Positions 26,055 through 32,926 of a DNA stretch of 64,000 nucleotides are shown here, one piece after another. The position numbers and the translations under genes were made by a program. The stretch is from JAMHWD01 sp035911135. Its GTDB lineage: Bacteria; Pseudomonadota; Alphaproteobacteria; Micavibrionales; Micavibrionaceae. The first letter of the stretch is position 1. Every line of letters begins with the position of its first letter. Below the pieces are notes generated by a model. It made no database searches and was not told the DNA's origin. It saw only the letters and a list, made by a program, of their open reading frames with translations. The stretch spans positions 248,001 through 312,000 of the forward strand of contig JAMHWD010000018.1 of the NCBI GenBank assembly GCA_035911135.1, written 5' to 3'.

Positions 26055-26888
26055 TTAGGCATCCGGCGTTTCATCGCACTGGATAACGATAACGCCCGAT
26101 TCATCGATCAGGCCTGCGCCCTGGCTCATCATGTTATTGACGAAATGCGCGGCGCGATCACCATGCCAGGTGATATCGGTCTGCACATCGCTGGCGGCGG
26201 CATGCCCCACGGCTGTCTTGTGATACCAGAAGCAAGAGCGAATATCGCTGGCGACCGGCAGGCCGGAATGCGGAATCCAGATCGTGCCCAGCCACATCTT
26301 GGCCTGAGTTGGCGTGGCAAATGGCAGGTTGTCTGCGCCGACATAATCTGCCGTCACGAATTCCTCCAGTTTCAGCAGGTCGCTCCATTGCTTCCAGCCG
26401 ACAATGCAAAAACGGTTGCCATCATCCGGAACATCCTTTGCGCCGAATGTCTCAAAAGCGCTCAGGATTTTATCCATCGTAAGGCTCTCGTTATTATCAA
26501 GGACAATCGTCTCATCAGCCGTGGCGAGCGCGTTGATAATCAGTTCATCCGTTTTGCGCCCCAGCGCGTGCGCGCCGGCATTGGCAATAACCTGACGCTC
26601 GTCGATATTGATTTTCAGCTCATCCAGGCGGTCCACCCAATCGCCGGCATAATAATCGCTCAAGGCGACCTCAATGGCGGAATGGGCCAGATTCATAACC
26701 GGAACCATGCCATGCGTGGATTTTGTCGATGCGGTGCCCTTGCCGACCTTTTGAAATACGGCCGTCGAACCATTTACATTGGGAATGGTCCGCACCGTGT
26801 TACGCAGTTTTGAACCTTGCCTTTGAAACGCCTCATGAACTTCGCGTTCGAATTGTTTGACAAAGGCATTATCTATTGTCGTTGACAT
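26055..26888 (-). CDS. Major capsid protein
   Basis: 277 aa from the ATG preceded by AAGGA. The frame upstream is not coding. The N-terminus is a helical arm and the rest a mixed fold like the smaller podovirus/HK97-type coat proteins ('YAGDWVDRLDELKINIDERQ'). It follows the scaffold gene in T7 order and is served by its own operator-controlled promoter at 27086-27114, which fits the need for high expression. Assigned by synteny and general similarity. Confidence 0.75.
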   Translation of the reverse strand: MSTTIDNAFVKQFEREVHEAFQRQGSKLRNTVRTIPNVNGSTAVFQKVGKGTASTKSTHGMVPVMNLAHSAIEVALSDYYAGDWVDRLDELKINIDERQVIANAGAHALGRKTDELIINALATADETIVLDNNESLTMDKILSAFETFGAKDVPDDGNRFCIVGWKQWSDLLKLEEFVTADYVGADNLPFATPTQAKMWLGTIWIPHSGLPVASDIRSCFWYHKTAVGHAAASDVQTDITWHGDRAAHFVNNMMSQGAGLIDESGVIVIQCDETPDA

Positions 26889-27085
26889 GCTATTGATCCT
26901 TTTTGATGTATGATTTTTTTGTAAGAGTGCTAAACCCGGAAGAACCACTGGTTTTCGCCTAAAAGTAAGGCGGCCGCGCATAATCCGGCTGCGGCCTTCG
27001 GGCGGCAGGGATTTGCAAGAGATACAAATCCTGTTTTCGCCAAAGACCGGGAAAATGAAAACGCAATTCTGGCGTTGATGATGCT

Positions 27086-27114
27086 AATTTAGGATTAAAT
27101 TCCTATATTGTCAA
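27086..27114 (-). promoter_or_regulatory. Capsid operon promoter with embedded repressor operator
   Basis: On the minus strand TTGACA, a 17-nt spacer and TAAATT form a near-consensus sigma-70 promoter. The spacer holds TAGGA-N6-TCCTA (27090-27105), the same palindrome with the same spacing as in the repressor control region. A bound repressor would block RNA polymerase directly. Confidence 0.75.
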
Positions 27115-27197
27115 GAATATTCTGGATCTTTTTTTCTCTTTTTTGGGGCGTGCACACCGCAATTACCTTTTTCCTGAAGATATCTTGGGGGCGGGAA

Positions 27198-27227
27198 TTG
27201 GAATTTTTTTGAAAAGCCCTATATAAT
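27198..27227 (+). promoter_or_regulatory. Promoter of the PilZ gene
   Basis: TTGGAA, an 18-nt spacer and a perfect TATAAT, about 33 nt before the PilZ start. It has no TAGGA-N6-TCCTA operator, so PilZ may be expressed while the structural genes are silent. Confidence 0.65.
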
Positions 27228-27260
27228 TAAAACAAAAAAATAATAACGAGGTACCTATTC

Positions 27261-27647
27261 ATGTTTGGCAACTTTCTTTCATCACGCAGCAACTCTGGCC
27301 GTGACGGTCATTCAGAATCGCGCCGAAAGCACGAACGCCGCGCCAGCGATCAATGTGTCAGCATGATTGCCGGCCGGGTTTACCCGATCATAGACTGGAG
27401 CCTTGGCGGCATTCTGATTGCCGCAGATGACCGGCTCTTTGGCCTTAAAGAAGAAATGGATGTAACGCTGAAATTTCATATGCGTAACAATATTCTGGAA
27501 GTGCCGCACAAGGCCCGCGTTATCCGCAAAAACAACAACCGCATTGCCTTTGAATTCGAGCCGTTGAGCCGGCAAATCCGCGACCGCTTCCAGACCATAC
27601 TGGATGATGCGGTGGTGCGGGAATTTGCCGACTCCCAGCTTGTTTAG
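27261..27647 (+). CDS. PilZ domain protein, c-di-GMP receptor (cargo gene)
   Basis: 128 aa, a single PilZ domain with both ligand motifs intact: R22-xxx-R26 and D45-x-S47-x-x-G50. The family binds cyclic di-GMP and relays it to motility, adhesion or polysaccharide machinery. It lies on the plus strand between scaffold and capsid genes, with its own TATAAT promoter and a GAGG ribosome site, so it is a cargo gene of the element. It could adjust host surface state to particle release or exclude other phages. The domain call is firm, the role is inference. Confidence 0.85.
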   Translation: MFGNFLSSRSNSGRDGHSESRRKHERRASDQCVSMIAGRVYPIIDWSLGGILIAADDRLFGLKEEMDVTLKFHMRNNILEVPHKARVIRKNNNRIAFEFEPLSRQIRDRFQTILDDAVVREFADSQLV

Positions 27648-27659
27648 ATTCTCCTGATC

Positions 27660-28322
27660 TTAACGTCCGCCGTAAATTCTCTGAAACCCTTCGGTCACCT
27701 TGGCCACTACAGACGGATCCTTATCGCGCCAGTATTTCGGATCACGCATCAGACTACGCAGTTCATTCACATCCGCGCCGGCCATACCAGACGTTTCCTT
27801 GGCTGCTGCAGAAAATGATGGCTCATCGCCCTTCATCATCCCGTAAAGTGCCAAAACCCCTTCATAGGACGAGGCCATATTATTCAGCACATCCTTGGGC
27901 AGGGATTTCTGCCCGAATGCCAATAACTGACGGGAAATTTCCTGCCAGCGCTCCGGCCCGCCGAAATGCTGGATCAATTTTTCCACCTCGCGGTCAGCCT
28001 GAAAATCACCGGCCAGATCAACAATCATGGGAATAAGTTTCTCGGCGGCAAGATTATAAACTTCCTGCACCTGATCGGCCGTCATGCCTTTGGCATGCAG
28101 ACGCGCATTAATTTCCGTATCCGGCTGAAAAAGCCCATGCGAGCAATCAATGCAGTAATCATCCGGGCTTTTAGGTGCGCCGGGCTGGGATGACATGCGG
28201 CGCTCCAGCTCCCCATAGGATTTCACAAGTGCCGCCAGGTTAAGCGCGCCCGATTTGGCATCTTTGAATTTTTCAGGAATAGCGCTTTCATCAAGGCCTT
28301 CCGTTAATAGATTATCAAACAT
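27660..28322 (-). CDS. Capsid scaffold/assembly protein, gp9-like
   Basis: 220 aa, acidic N-terminal half and helical C-terminus ending in a basic 'EGFQRIYGGR'. It sits between portal and capsid genes as in T7. Features such as 'GALNLAALVKSYGELERRM' near the N-terminus are common in scaffold proteins of alphaproteobacterial phages. GGAGACAG precedes the start. Confidence 0.75.
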   Translation of the reverse strand: MFDNLLTEGLDESAIPEKFKDAKSGALNLAALVKSYGELERRMSSQPGAPKSPDDYCIDCSHGLFQPDTEINARLHAKGMTADQVQEVYNLAAEKLIPMIVDLAGDFQADREVEKLIQHFGGPERWQEISRQLLAFGQKSLPKDVLNNMASSYEGVLALYGMMKGDEPSFSAAAKETSGMAGADVNELRSLMRDPKYWRDKDPSVVAKVTEGFQRIYGGR

Positions 28323-28373
28323 AATATCTGTCTCCTTATTACATGGTTGTTATGGTGTTAAAAATCGGCAAGA

Positions 28374-28676
28374 TCAGGCGCTGCGCCCGCGGTCAATCAG
28401 GCGCAGGATCGTTGCCATCAGCGCCCGCTGCCCTTCCATATGACGTATCTCGGATTCCGCACTGGATGGCGAGGCCGCGCGCTGAAAGGTCATCATTTGC
28501 AAATATGCCAAAACCTTGCGGCCATCTTCTGATGTAAAGAACCGCGCGAATAAACGCTCGATCTCGCGCTGCTCAGTTTTGGCAGGATCATAGCCCGAAA
28601 ACACAAGCTCGCGCCCGATACTCTCGGCTGGCAAGGGTAATGGCCCATGAAAAAGATTATTGATGAATTCGATCAT
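28374..28676 (-). CDS. Bbp19-like small phage protein
   Basis: 100 aa, helical, with 'FARFFTSEDGRKVLAYL' matching the core of Bbp19-type proteins found beside portal genes in short-tailed phages. It overlaps the portal gene end by 20 nt. Function unknown, probably head assembly or packaging. Confidence 0.65.
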   Translation of the reverse strand: MIEFINNLFHGPLPLPAESIGRELVFSGYDPAKTEQREIERLFARFFTSEDGRKVLAYLQMMTFQRAASPSSAESEIRHMEGQRALMATILRLIDRGRSA

Positions 28677-30177
28677 TGCTTATCTCCTGGGATGAAATGG
28701 TTGAGGCAGCGGGAAGCTCGTTACGGATCAGGTCACTGGGTACGCCCAGCGCCTCACCGAGAAAACGTGCTGCACGCGGCAGGTCGATGGCTTCTTGCGC
28801 GGCCGGGCCCATAGCCAGAACGGAATTGATCCAGCCCAGCGTATTTTGAACATTGCGCTGACCTTGCGCCCGTGCCAGCGGCGCGCGATAATCAACGGCA
28901 ACCAGACGCCCATCCAGCGCAATATCCGGAACCTCGCCCCGGCGCCTTAAAATAGAAAACGCTCGCTTGATCATCGGCGTCAAAAGTTCTGATTGCAGAC
29001 GGCCATAAGTTGCCCCCAGCAGCATCGACATCTCTGCCGAACGCTCCAGCACTTCTGTGGCAGTCATACGCGGCCCGGCCACCGGGGCCAGCCTATCCGT
29101 CAGCAATGCATGGCGTATACGCGAGCGCAAAGAATCCAGCATCAGTTCCGAGACATCAAAACGCCCCGGCATCTCCAGCGCCTGCAATCCTTTCGAACCT
29201 GTGGCCTTGGGAATAATACTACCCGGAACCAGTTCAATATTGGCCGGATTCAAAACGCCATCATCATCAGCCTGCCAGATCCCCGTTACGGCGATCGAGG
29301 CATTTTTCAAGATCAACTCCACCACCTTGTTGGCCGTCTTGATATCAGGCAGCGCCTTCATGACAGGAGAGCGCCCGTAAATCTCGCCCGGCGATTTCAG
29401 CCAGCGAAAATTGATCAACGGCGATTGCGTAATCTCCGTATCCTGCAGCAAAGCGGGGCCACCCGTAATATCAGGCATCAGCGCGACATAGCGATACAGG
29501 CCATTTTCCGGCAAGATAGATTCCAGAACCTTGAAGCGCATTTGTGAATCGCGTGCCGCTTTCTTTTCAACATCTGGCGGAATGATCGCCAGCGGATAGC
29601 GCGCCGTGATCTGATCACGGCTCAATTCCAGCGTACGATAGGCTCCGTCCAGATATCCGCCATCCCCTTCTTCCAGCACAATATGCGGCAGGGGAACGGC
29701 CGAGAATTTAAAAGCCGAAAATTCGCCCGGCGCATTTTCCTCAAAGCATAAACTGGCTGTGCCGCCGACAATGAGATCGAGGTAACATTGATGAATTTCA
29801 ACCGCGAAATTGGACCGGTCAAAATGATCCTGCACCGTCCGGCCAGCTTTTTCCAGCACTGGAGCCAGCGCCTCGGCCTCTGCCGCCGAAAGATCGGGGC
29901 CGGGTTTCAGGCCAAACCATTGTGACCAGCTGGGCGTTAAATTTCCCAGCAAACTGGCCGCGAGCTGGTCCGCAGAATCCATCGCCGTGGCATCAAAAAT
30001 TTTCTCCATGCGATTATCGCCCGCCATGGAAAATCCATTAAATCCGCCGCGCTGGGGCAGGACGTAATCATAGCAATCCCCCCACAGGCGCTCCCATTGG
30101 CCGCGACGGGCGCGGGCCTGATCATAACGCCTTGTGATATCATCCAGCCTGGCATTTTTTTGCTCTGTATTCATCAT
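28657..30177 (-). CDS. Portal (head-tail connector) protein, gp8-like
   Basis: 506 aa with the T7-type head-to-tail connector layout: 'RARRGQWERLWGDCYDYVLPQRG' at the N-terminus, 'GTASLCFEEN', 'EIYGRSPVMKALPDIKTANKV' in the centre and 'RMTATEVLERSAEMSMLLGATYGRLQSEL' later. It forms the dodecameric ring through which DNA enters. The start ATG directly follows the stop of the upstream small gene, with GGGGAG overlapping. Length is close to that of T7 gp8. Confidence 0.88.
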   Translation of the reverse strand: MMNTEQKNARLDDITRRYDQARARRGQWERLWGDCYDYVLPQRGGFNGFSMAGDNRMEKIFDATAMDSADQLAASLLGNLTPSWSQWFGLKPGPDLSAAEAEALAPVLEKAGRTVQDHFDRSNFAVEIHQCYLDLIVGGTASLCFEENAPGEFSAFKFSAVPLPHIVLEEGDGGYLDGAYRTLELSRDQITARYPLAIIPPDVEKKAARDSQMRFKVLESILPENGLYRYVALMPDITGGPALLQDTEITQSPLINFRWLKSPGEIYGRSPVMKALPDIKTANKVVELILKNASIAVTGIWQADDDGVLNPANIELVPGSIIPKATGSKGLQALEMPGRFDVSELMLDSLRSRIRHALLTDRLAPVAGPRMTATEVLERSAEMSMLLGATYGRLQSELLTPMIKRAFSILRRRGEVPDIALDGRLVAVDYRAPLARAQGQRNVQNTLGWINSVLAMGPAAQEAIDLPRAARFLGEALGVPSDLIRNELPAASTISSQEISNDRIHQ

Positions 30178-30474
30178 CTACTCCCCCAGCAAAGTTTTAC
30201 GCTGAGGCGTTTGCGCGGCCAGCGACAACAACCCGCGAAAGCTTGTCGTTACGGTTCCGAATATACCGCGGTTGCGCGAAAGCAGATTGGATGTGCGTAC
30301 ATCCGATGCCGTTGGCTCAGCTGTGCCGCCGCCGCCCGTATCGCCTGTACCGCCGCCTGTATTCGTGGTGGGCGTTGCCGTGGATGGCGCCGGCGTATAA
30401 ACGGTTTGCGGCACGTATATGACTTGCGGCTGGGCTGCGCTCGGCACTTTAGGCCGGGATGCTATACTTCCCAT
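30178..30474 (-). CDS. Small Pro/Thr/Gly-rich phage protein
   Basis: 98 aa. The first 60 residues are Pro/Thr/Gly-rich and disordered. The last 40 hold a conserved-looking amphipathic end ('LLSRNRGIFGTVTTSFRGLL ... KTLLGE'). It overlaps the upstream gene by 26 nt and touches the portal gene. Function unknown, likely a small virion or assembly factor. Confidence 0.5.
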   Translation of the reverse strand: MGSIASRPKVPSAAQPQVIYVPQTVYTPAPSTATPTTNTGGGTGDTGGGGTAEPTASDVRTSNLLSRNRGIFGTVTTSFRGLLSLAAQTPQRKTLLGE

Positions 30475-30886
30475 GATAAATCTCCTTTTGATTAAAAATG
30501 TCTTTGGAATTATCGCGCTCCAGCCGCTTGTAAAGCTGCCAGGGCGTGAGGATAAAGATAGAATGAAGGCCTAAAACGCGTTTGACCGCCTCGACACAGG
30601 TAAAAAGCATCGGCGGGGCCGGGCGTTTATGAGCGTAATTGATGGATGCCGGAACGACCTTATGTCCGCGCCCCTCCAGCCAGCCGGGCAAATCAAAATC
30701 AGGCGGCAAATGATGAACCGATATTTCGCTGTGGCCTGAAAGCGGATCAAAACTGACCCATGAATGCCCGTCATTCAAAATGACAAAACAATGCCGGAAA
30801 CCGGATTTTAGAATCCGCAGCCACGGCAAGTCCGTCTCATGCGAAAATACGATCCAGGCCTTGGGGGTGATTTTTTGTGTATGCAT
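30449..30886 (-). CDS. Unknown phage protein, possible permuted papain-like fold
   Basis: 145 aa, with a conserved-looking His-Cys pair in 'FRHCFVI', 'SFDPLSG' and a later 'CVEAVKRVLG' before 'TPWQLYKRL'. The ordering of His before Cys-Val-Glu recalls circularly permuted papain-like hydrolases, but no family is certain. AAGGAGGAGATC precedes the start. Second gene of the SOS-box-linked operon, before the virion genes. Confidence 0.5.
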   Translation of the reverse strand: MHTQKITPKAWIVFSHETDLPWLRILKSGFRHCFVILNDGHSWVSFDPLSGHSEISVHHLPPDFDLPGWLEGRGHKVVPASINYAHKRPAPPMLFTCVEAVKRVLGLHSIFILTPWQLYKRLERDNSKDIFNQKEIYHGKYSIPA

Positions 30887-30900
30887 GATCTCCTCCTTGT

Positions 30901-31341
30901 TTATTCTGCAGCCAACGGCTCATACAAAAGTGCATCTTGCGCCCAGCCCGCATGGCCATTACGGCGGGGCTGTTGTACGATTCCTTTTTCAACAAGCACA
31001 TCTTGAATCCGGTCCAGCGCCTCTTCCCACAGGCGCGCCGCACGCATTTCCTTGACCCGCGTGGGATCAGGCGAATAACGCCGGCGGCCGTAATGGCGCA
31101 GAACCAGCAAATGATCCATCAACAAACGCCGCTGGCGGTATAAACGATCCACCGTTTTTAAAATGTCGATCGGCTCGCAAGGGCGCGGATAAAGGCTAAG
31201 ACCCGCCGTCACGCGCGCGCCTTCGTTCTTGGCCTGCTGTGCGTCCATAAACCAGAACCAGGCCTCTGCCGCGCTCATAAAAGGAATTGTCGCCCTTTCG
31301 CGAATAATGCCGGGGTAGAAATATCGGTCCTGTGATGCCAT
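30901..31341 (-). CDS. Unknown first gene of the particle operon
   Basis: 146 aa, rich in Arg, Trp and Tyr, with 'FMSAAEAWFWFMDAQQA', 'RPCEPIDIL' and 'LYRQRRLLMDHLLVLRHYGRR'. It looks like a nucleic-acid-binding or regulatory protein by charge, without a named domain. I have the impression of similar small proteins in other alphaproteobacterial genomes, but cannot confirm it. It is the first gene after the LexA-type box, with GAGGAAC before the ATG, so it may be a regulator. Confidence 0.55.
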   Translation of the reverse strand: MASQDRYFYPGIIRERATIPFMSAAEAWFWFMDAQQAKNEGARVTAGLSLYPRPCEPIDILKTVDRLYRQRRLLMDHLLVLRHYGRRRYSPDPTRVKEMRAARLWEEALDRIQDVLVEKGIVQQPRRNGHAGWAQDALLYEPLAAE

Positions 31342-31364
31342 ATGTTCCTCACTTTTTCTTTTTT

Positions 31365-31379
31365 GTTCACTTTATGTTC
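31365..31379 (-). promoter_or_regulatory. LexA (SOS) box, alphaproteobacterial type
   Basis: GTTC-ACTTTAT-GTTC, an exact match to the GTTC-N7-GTTC direct repeat bound by alphaproteobacterial LexA. It lies 24 nt upstream of the first gene of the particle operon, downstream of a TTGACG (31406-31411, minus strand), where bound LexA would block initiation. Confidence 0.65.
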
Positions 31380-31416
31380 TCTTTTGTGCTATAAATTTCT
31401 AAAGGCGTCAAGGAAA

Positions 31417-31438
31417 AAATAGGATTTTTATCCTATTT
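31417..31438. promoter_or_regulatory. Repressor operator in the divergent control region
   Basis: A perfect 9-bp inverted repeat, AAATAGGAT and ATCCTATTT with a TTTT centre. Its core TAGGA-N6-TCCTA recurs inside the capsid promoter. It lies between the particle operon and the divergent S24 repressor gene, the expected place for autoregulation. Confidence 0.7.
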
Positions 31439-31463
31439 ACTTGTCATGCATACGCTGGGATTA

Positions 31464-31476
31464 TGTTCCTAGAACA
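31464..31476. promoter_or_regulatory. Second palindrome upstream of the repressor gene
   Basis: TGTTC-CTA-GAACA, a perfect 13-bp palindrome 21 nt before the repressor ATG. It shares GTTC with the LexA box but in inverted orientation. It may be a separate operator or an inverted LexA half-site pair. Confidence 0.45.
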
Positions 31477-31497
31477 CGCAAATAAGGAAAGACCGCC

Positions 31498-32148
31498 ATG
31501 TTTTCACACGATGATGTCTGGAGAGGCATAGACAGGCTGGCATCGGCATTTGGCTACTCGCCTTCCGGGCTGGCAAAACAGGCCGGGCTTGATCCGACCT
31601 CCTTTAACAAAAGCAAACGCATCAGCCCCGATGGCAAGCCGCGCTGGCCCTCCACCGAAAGTCTGGCCAAAATTCTTTCTGTCACCGGATCCACCATGAG
31701 CGATTTTATAAGCCTGATCGGCCATGATGAGGATAACGCAGGCACATCAAAACCCGCCAGAATTCCACTTATTGGCTTCGCGCAGGCTGGCTCCAACGGT
31801 TATTTCGATGAAGATGGATACCCCGTAGGAAGTGGCTGGGGCAGTGTTGATTTCCCCGGCAAGATTGCCAAGCAGGAAAAGCGCACCTATGCCCTTGAGG
31901 TGAGCGGCGATTCCATGGAACCACTCTACCGTGAGGGCGATCTGATCATCATCTCCCCCGATCTGAGTATCCGGCGCAATGACCGCGTGGTCGTAAAAAC
32001 AATCAAGGGCGAGGTCATGGCCAAGGAACTCAGCCGCCAGAGCGCCGGAAAAATTACACTCAAATCCCTCAATCCCGGCTTTGAGGACCGCATCTTGCGG
32101 CAGGATGAAATCCAATGGATGGCAAAAATTGTCTGGGTCAGCCAGTAA
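31498..32148 (+). CDS. S24-family self-cleaving repressor
   Basis: 216 aa. Residues 1-75 form an atypical HTH domain ('PSGLAKQAGLDPTSFNKSKR'). Residues 90-216 form a LexA/CI-type S24 peptidase: cleavage site A97-G98 in 'GFAQAGSNG', nucleophile S139 in 'GDSMEP' and K176, 37 residues later as in LexA. Such repressors are inactivated by RecA-stimulated self-cleavage after DNA damage. Divergent from the particle operon with operators between them. It may be the element's own repressor or a host regulator recruited to it. Confidence 0.88.
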   Translation: MFSHDDVWRGIDRLASAFGYSPSGLAKQAGLDPTSFNKSKRISPDGKPRWPSTESLAKILSVTGSTMSDFISLIGHDEDNAGTSKPARIPLIGFAQAGSNGYFDEDGYPVGSGWGSVDFPGKIAKQEKRTYALEVSGDSMEPLYREGDLIIISPDLSIRRNDRVVVKTIKGEVMAKELSRQSAGKITLKSLNPGFEDRILRQDEIQWMAKIVWVSQ

Positions 32149-32180
32149 CGCCGCAAGCCCTATATACAAAAAGGCCCGAA

Positions 32181-32197
32181 CATGCTTTAAAAGCATG
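32181..32197. terminator. Palindromic hairpin between repressor and pyrE
   Basis: CATGCTTT-A-AAAGCATG, a 17-nt palindrome just before the pyrE ribosome site. It is too weak and lacks a T-run for a clear terminator, and it might act as a leader structure or end of the repressor message. Confidence 0.3.
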
Positions 32198-32219
32198 AGA
32201 TTTGAAGGAGTAAAATGTC

Positions 32220-32915
32220 ATGGACCCGCAGCGCAAAAATGAAATCGGCGAGATAGCCGCCAAAATTCTTCTCGATACAAAATCCGTCCTGTTTAACGCG
32301 CGCGAGCCTTTTGTCCTGACATCGGGCCGCACCAGCCCGGTCTATATTGATTGTCGCCGCCTTATCTCCTTCGTCGAAGAACGCATGGACCTGATGGACA
32401 TGGCGGCTGAAATTCTGCTGGGTGAGATTTCTGAAGACATTGATTTCGTGGCCGGCGGCGAGACTGCCGGTATCCCTTACGCGGCCTTCATTGCCGAACG
32501 CCTGCATAAGCCGATGCTTTATATCCGCAAAAAACCTAAAGGCTTTGGCCGCATGGCCCAGATCGAGGGCGTATTCCACGAAGACATCAAAAACCCCAAA
32601 GTCATTCTGGTGGAGGATTTGCAGACCGATGGCGGCAGCAAGAAAGTTTTCGTCAATGCCCTGCGCGAAGCCGGCGCGGAAGTTAAACACGCCTTCGTGG
32701 TCTTTCATTACGGCATTTTTGAGCAAAGCAAAATCAACATGAGCGATATGGGTATCACGCTGCACGAGCTGACCAACTGGTGGCATGTCCTGAGCGTGGC
32801 CAAGAAGCAAAACTACTTCGATGCGGAAACGCTCTCCTCCGTTGAATCTTTCCTGAAAGACCCACTCGCCTGGCAAGACGCGCATCCAGCGCCGGCGCAA
32901 AGCAAGGCTGTATAG
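32220..32915 (+). CDS. pyrE: Orotate phosphoribosyltransferase
   Basis: 231-aa enzyme of pyrimidine synthesis that makes orotidine-5-phosphate from orotate and PRPP. The PRPP-binding motif is in 'VILVEDLQTDGGSK', and 'LTSGRTSPVYIDCR' is the N-terminal signature. AAGGAG lies 7 nt before an out-of-frame ATG and 12 nt before the chosen one, which starts a normal-length protein. nadK follows 11 nt later, so they are likely co-transcribed. Confidence 0.95.
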   Translation: MDPQRKNEIGEIAAKILLDTKSVLFNAREPFVLTSGRTSPVYIDCRRLISFVEERMDLMDMAAEILLGEISEDIDFVAGGETAGIPYAAFIAERLHKPMLYIRKKPKGFGRMAQIEGVFHEDIKNPKVILVEDLQTDGGSKKVFVNALREAGAEVKHAFVVFHYGIFEQSKINMSDMGITLHELTNWWHVLSVAKKQNYFDAETLSSVESFLKDPLAWQDAHPAPAQSKAV

Positions 32916-32926
32916 GAATAACCGGG

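Larger units (their letters stand above)
26889..27260. other. Regulatory gap between capsid and PilZ genes
   Basis: 372 nt without a gene. It holds the minus-strand capsid promoter with an embedded operator (27086-27114), the plus-strand PilZ promoter (27198-27227), a GC-rich foldable leader of the capsid mRNA (about 26940-27060, including a GGATTTG/CAAATCC hairpin) and poly-T runs. Confidence 0.7.
16206..32148. mobile_element. T7-like late-gene element, possibly a domesticated particle (GTA-like) system
   Basis: From holin to repressor the region encodes a complete-looking short-tailed virion, packaging and lysis set in T7 late order (portal, scaffold, capsid, tail tubes A and B, ejection protein, tail fibre, terminases, spanin, endolysin, holin) on the minus strand. 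Three plus-strand cargo genes and a divergent S24 repressor complete it. No integrase, recombinase, DNA or RNA polymerase, primase or replication gene is present, and I found no flanking direct repeat or tRNA target. The large T7 ejection proteins (gp15/gp16) are also missing. All structural frames are open. Either a reduced prophage or a domesticated gene transfer agent. Boundaries are approximate. Confidence 0.75.

Noticed and set aside
16315..31341. T7-type phage RNA polymerase promoters
   Set aside because: No repeated 20-24-nt promoter-like sequence was seen before the structural genes. The visible promoters are of sigma-70 type and no phage RNA polymerase gene is present.
16173..32197. 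Flanking attachment-site repeats of the phage-like element
   Set aside because: I compared the sequences around both ends by eye and found no matching direct repeat of useful length. The hairpins at the two ends differ.
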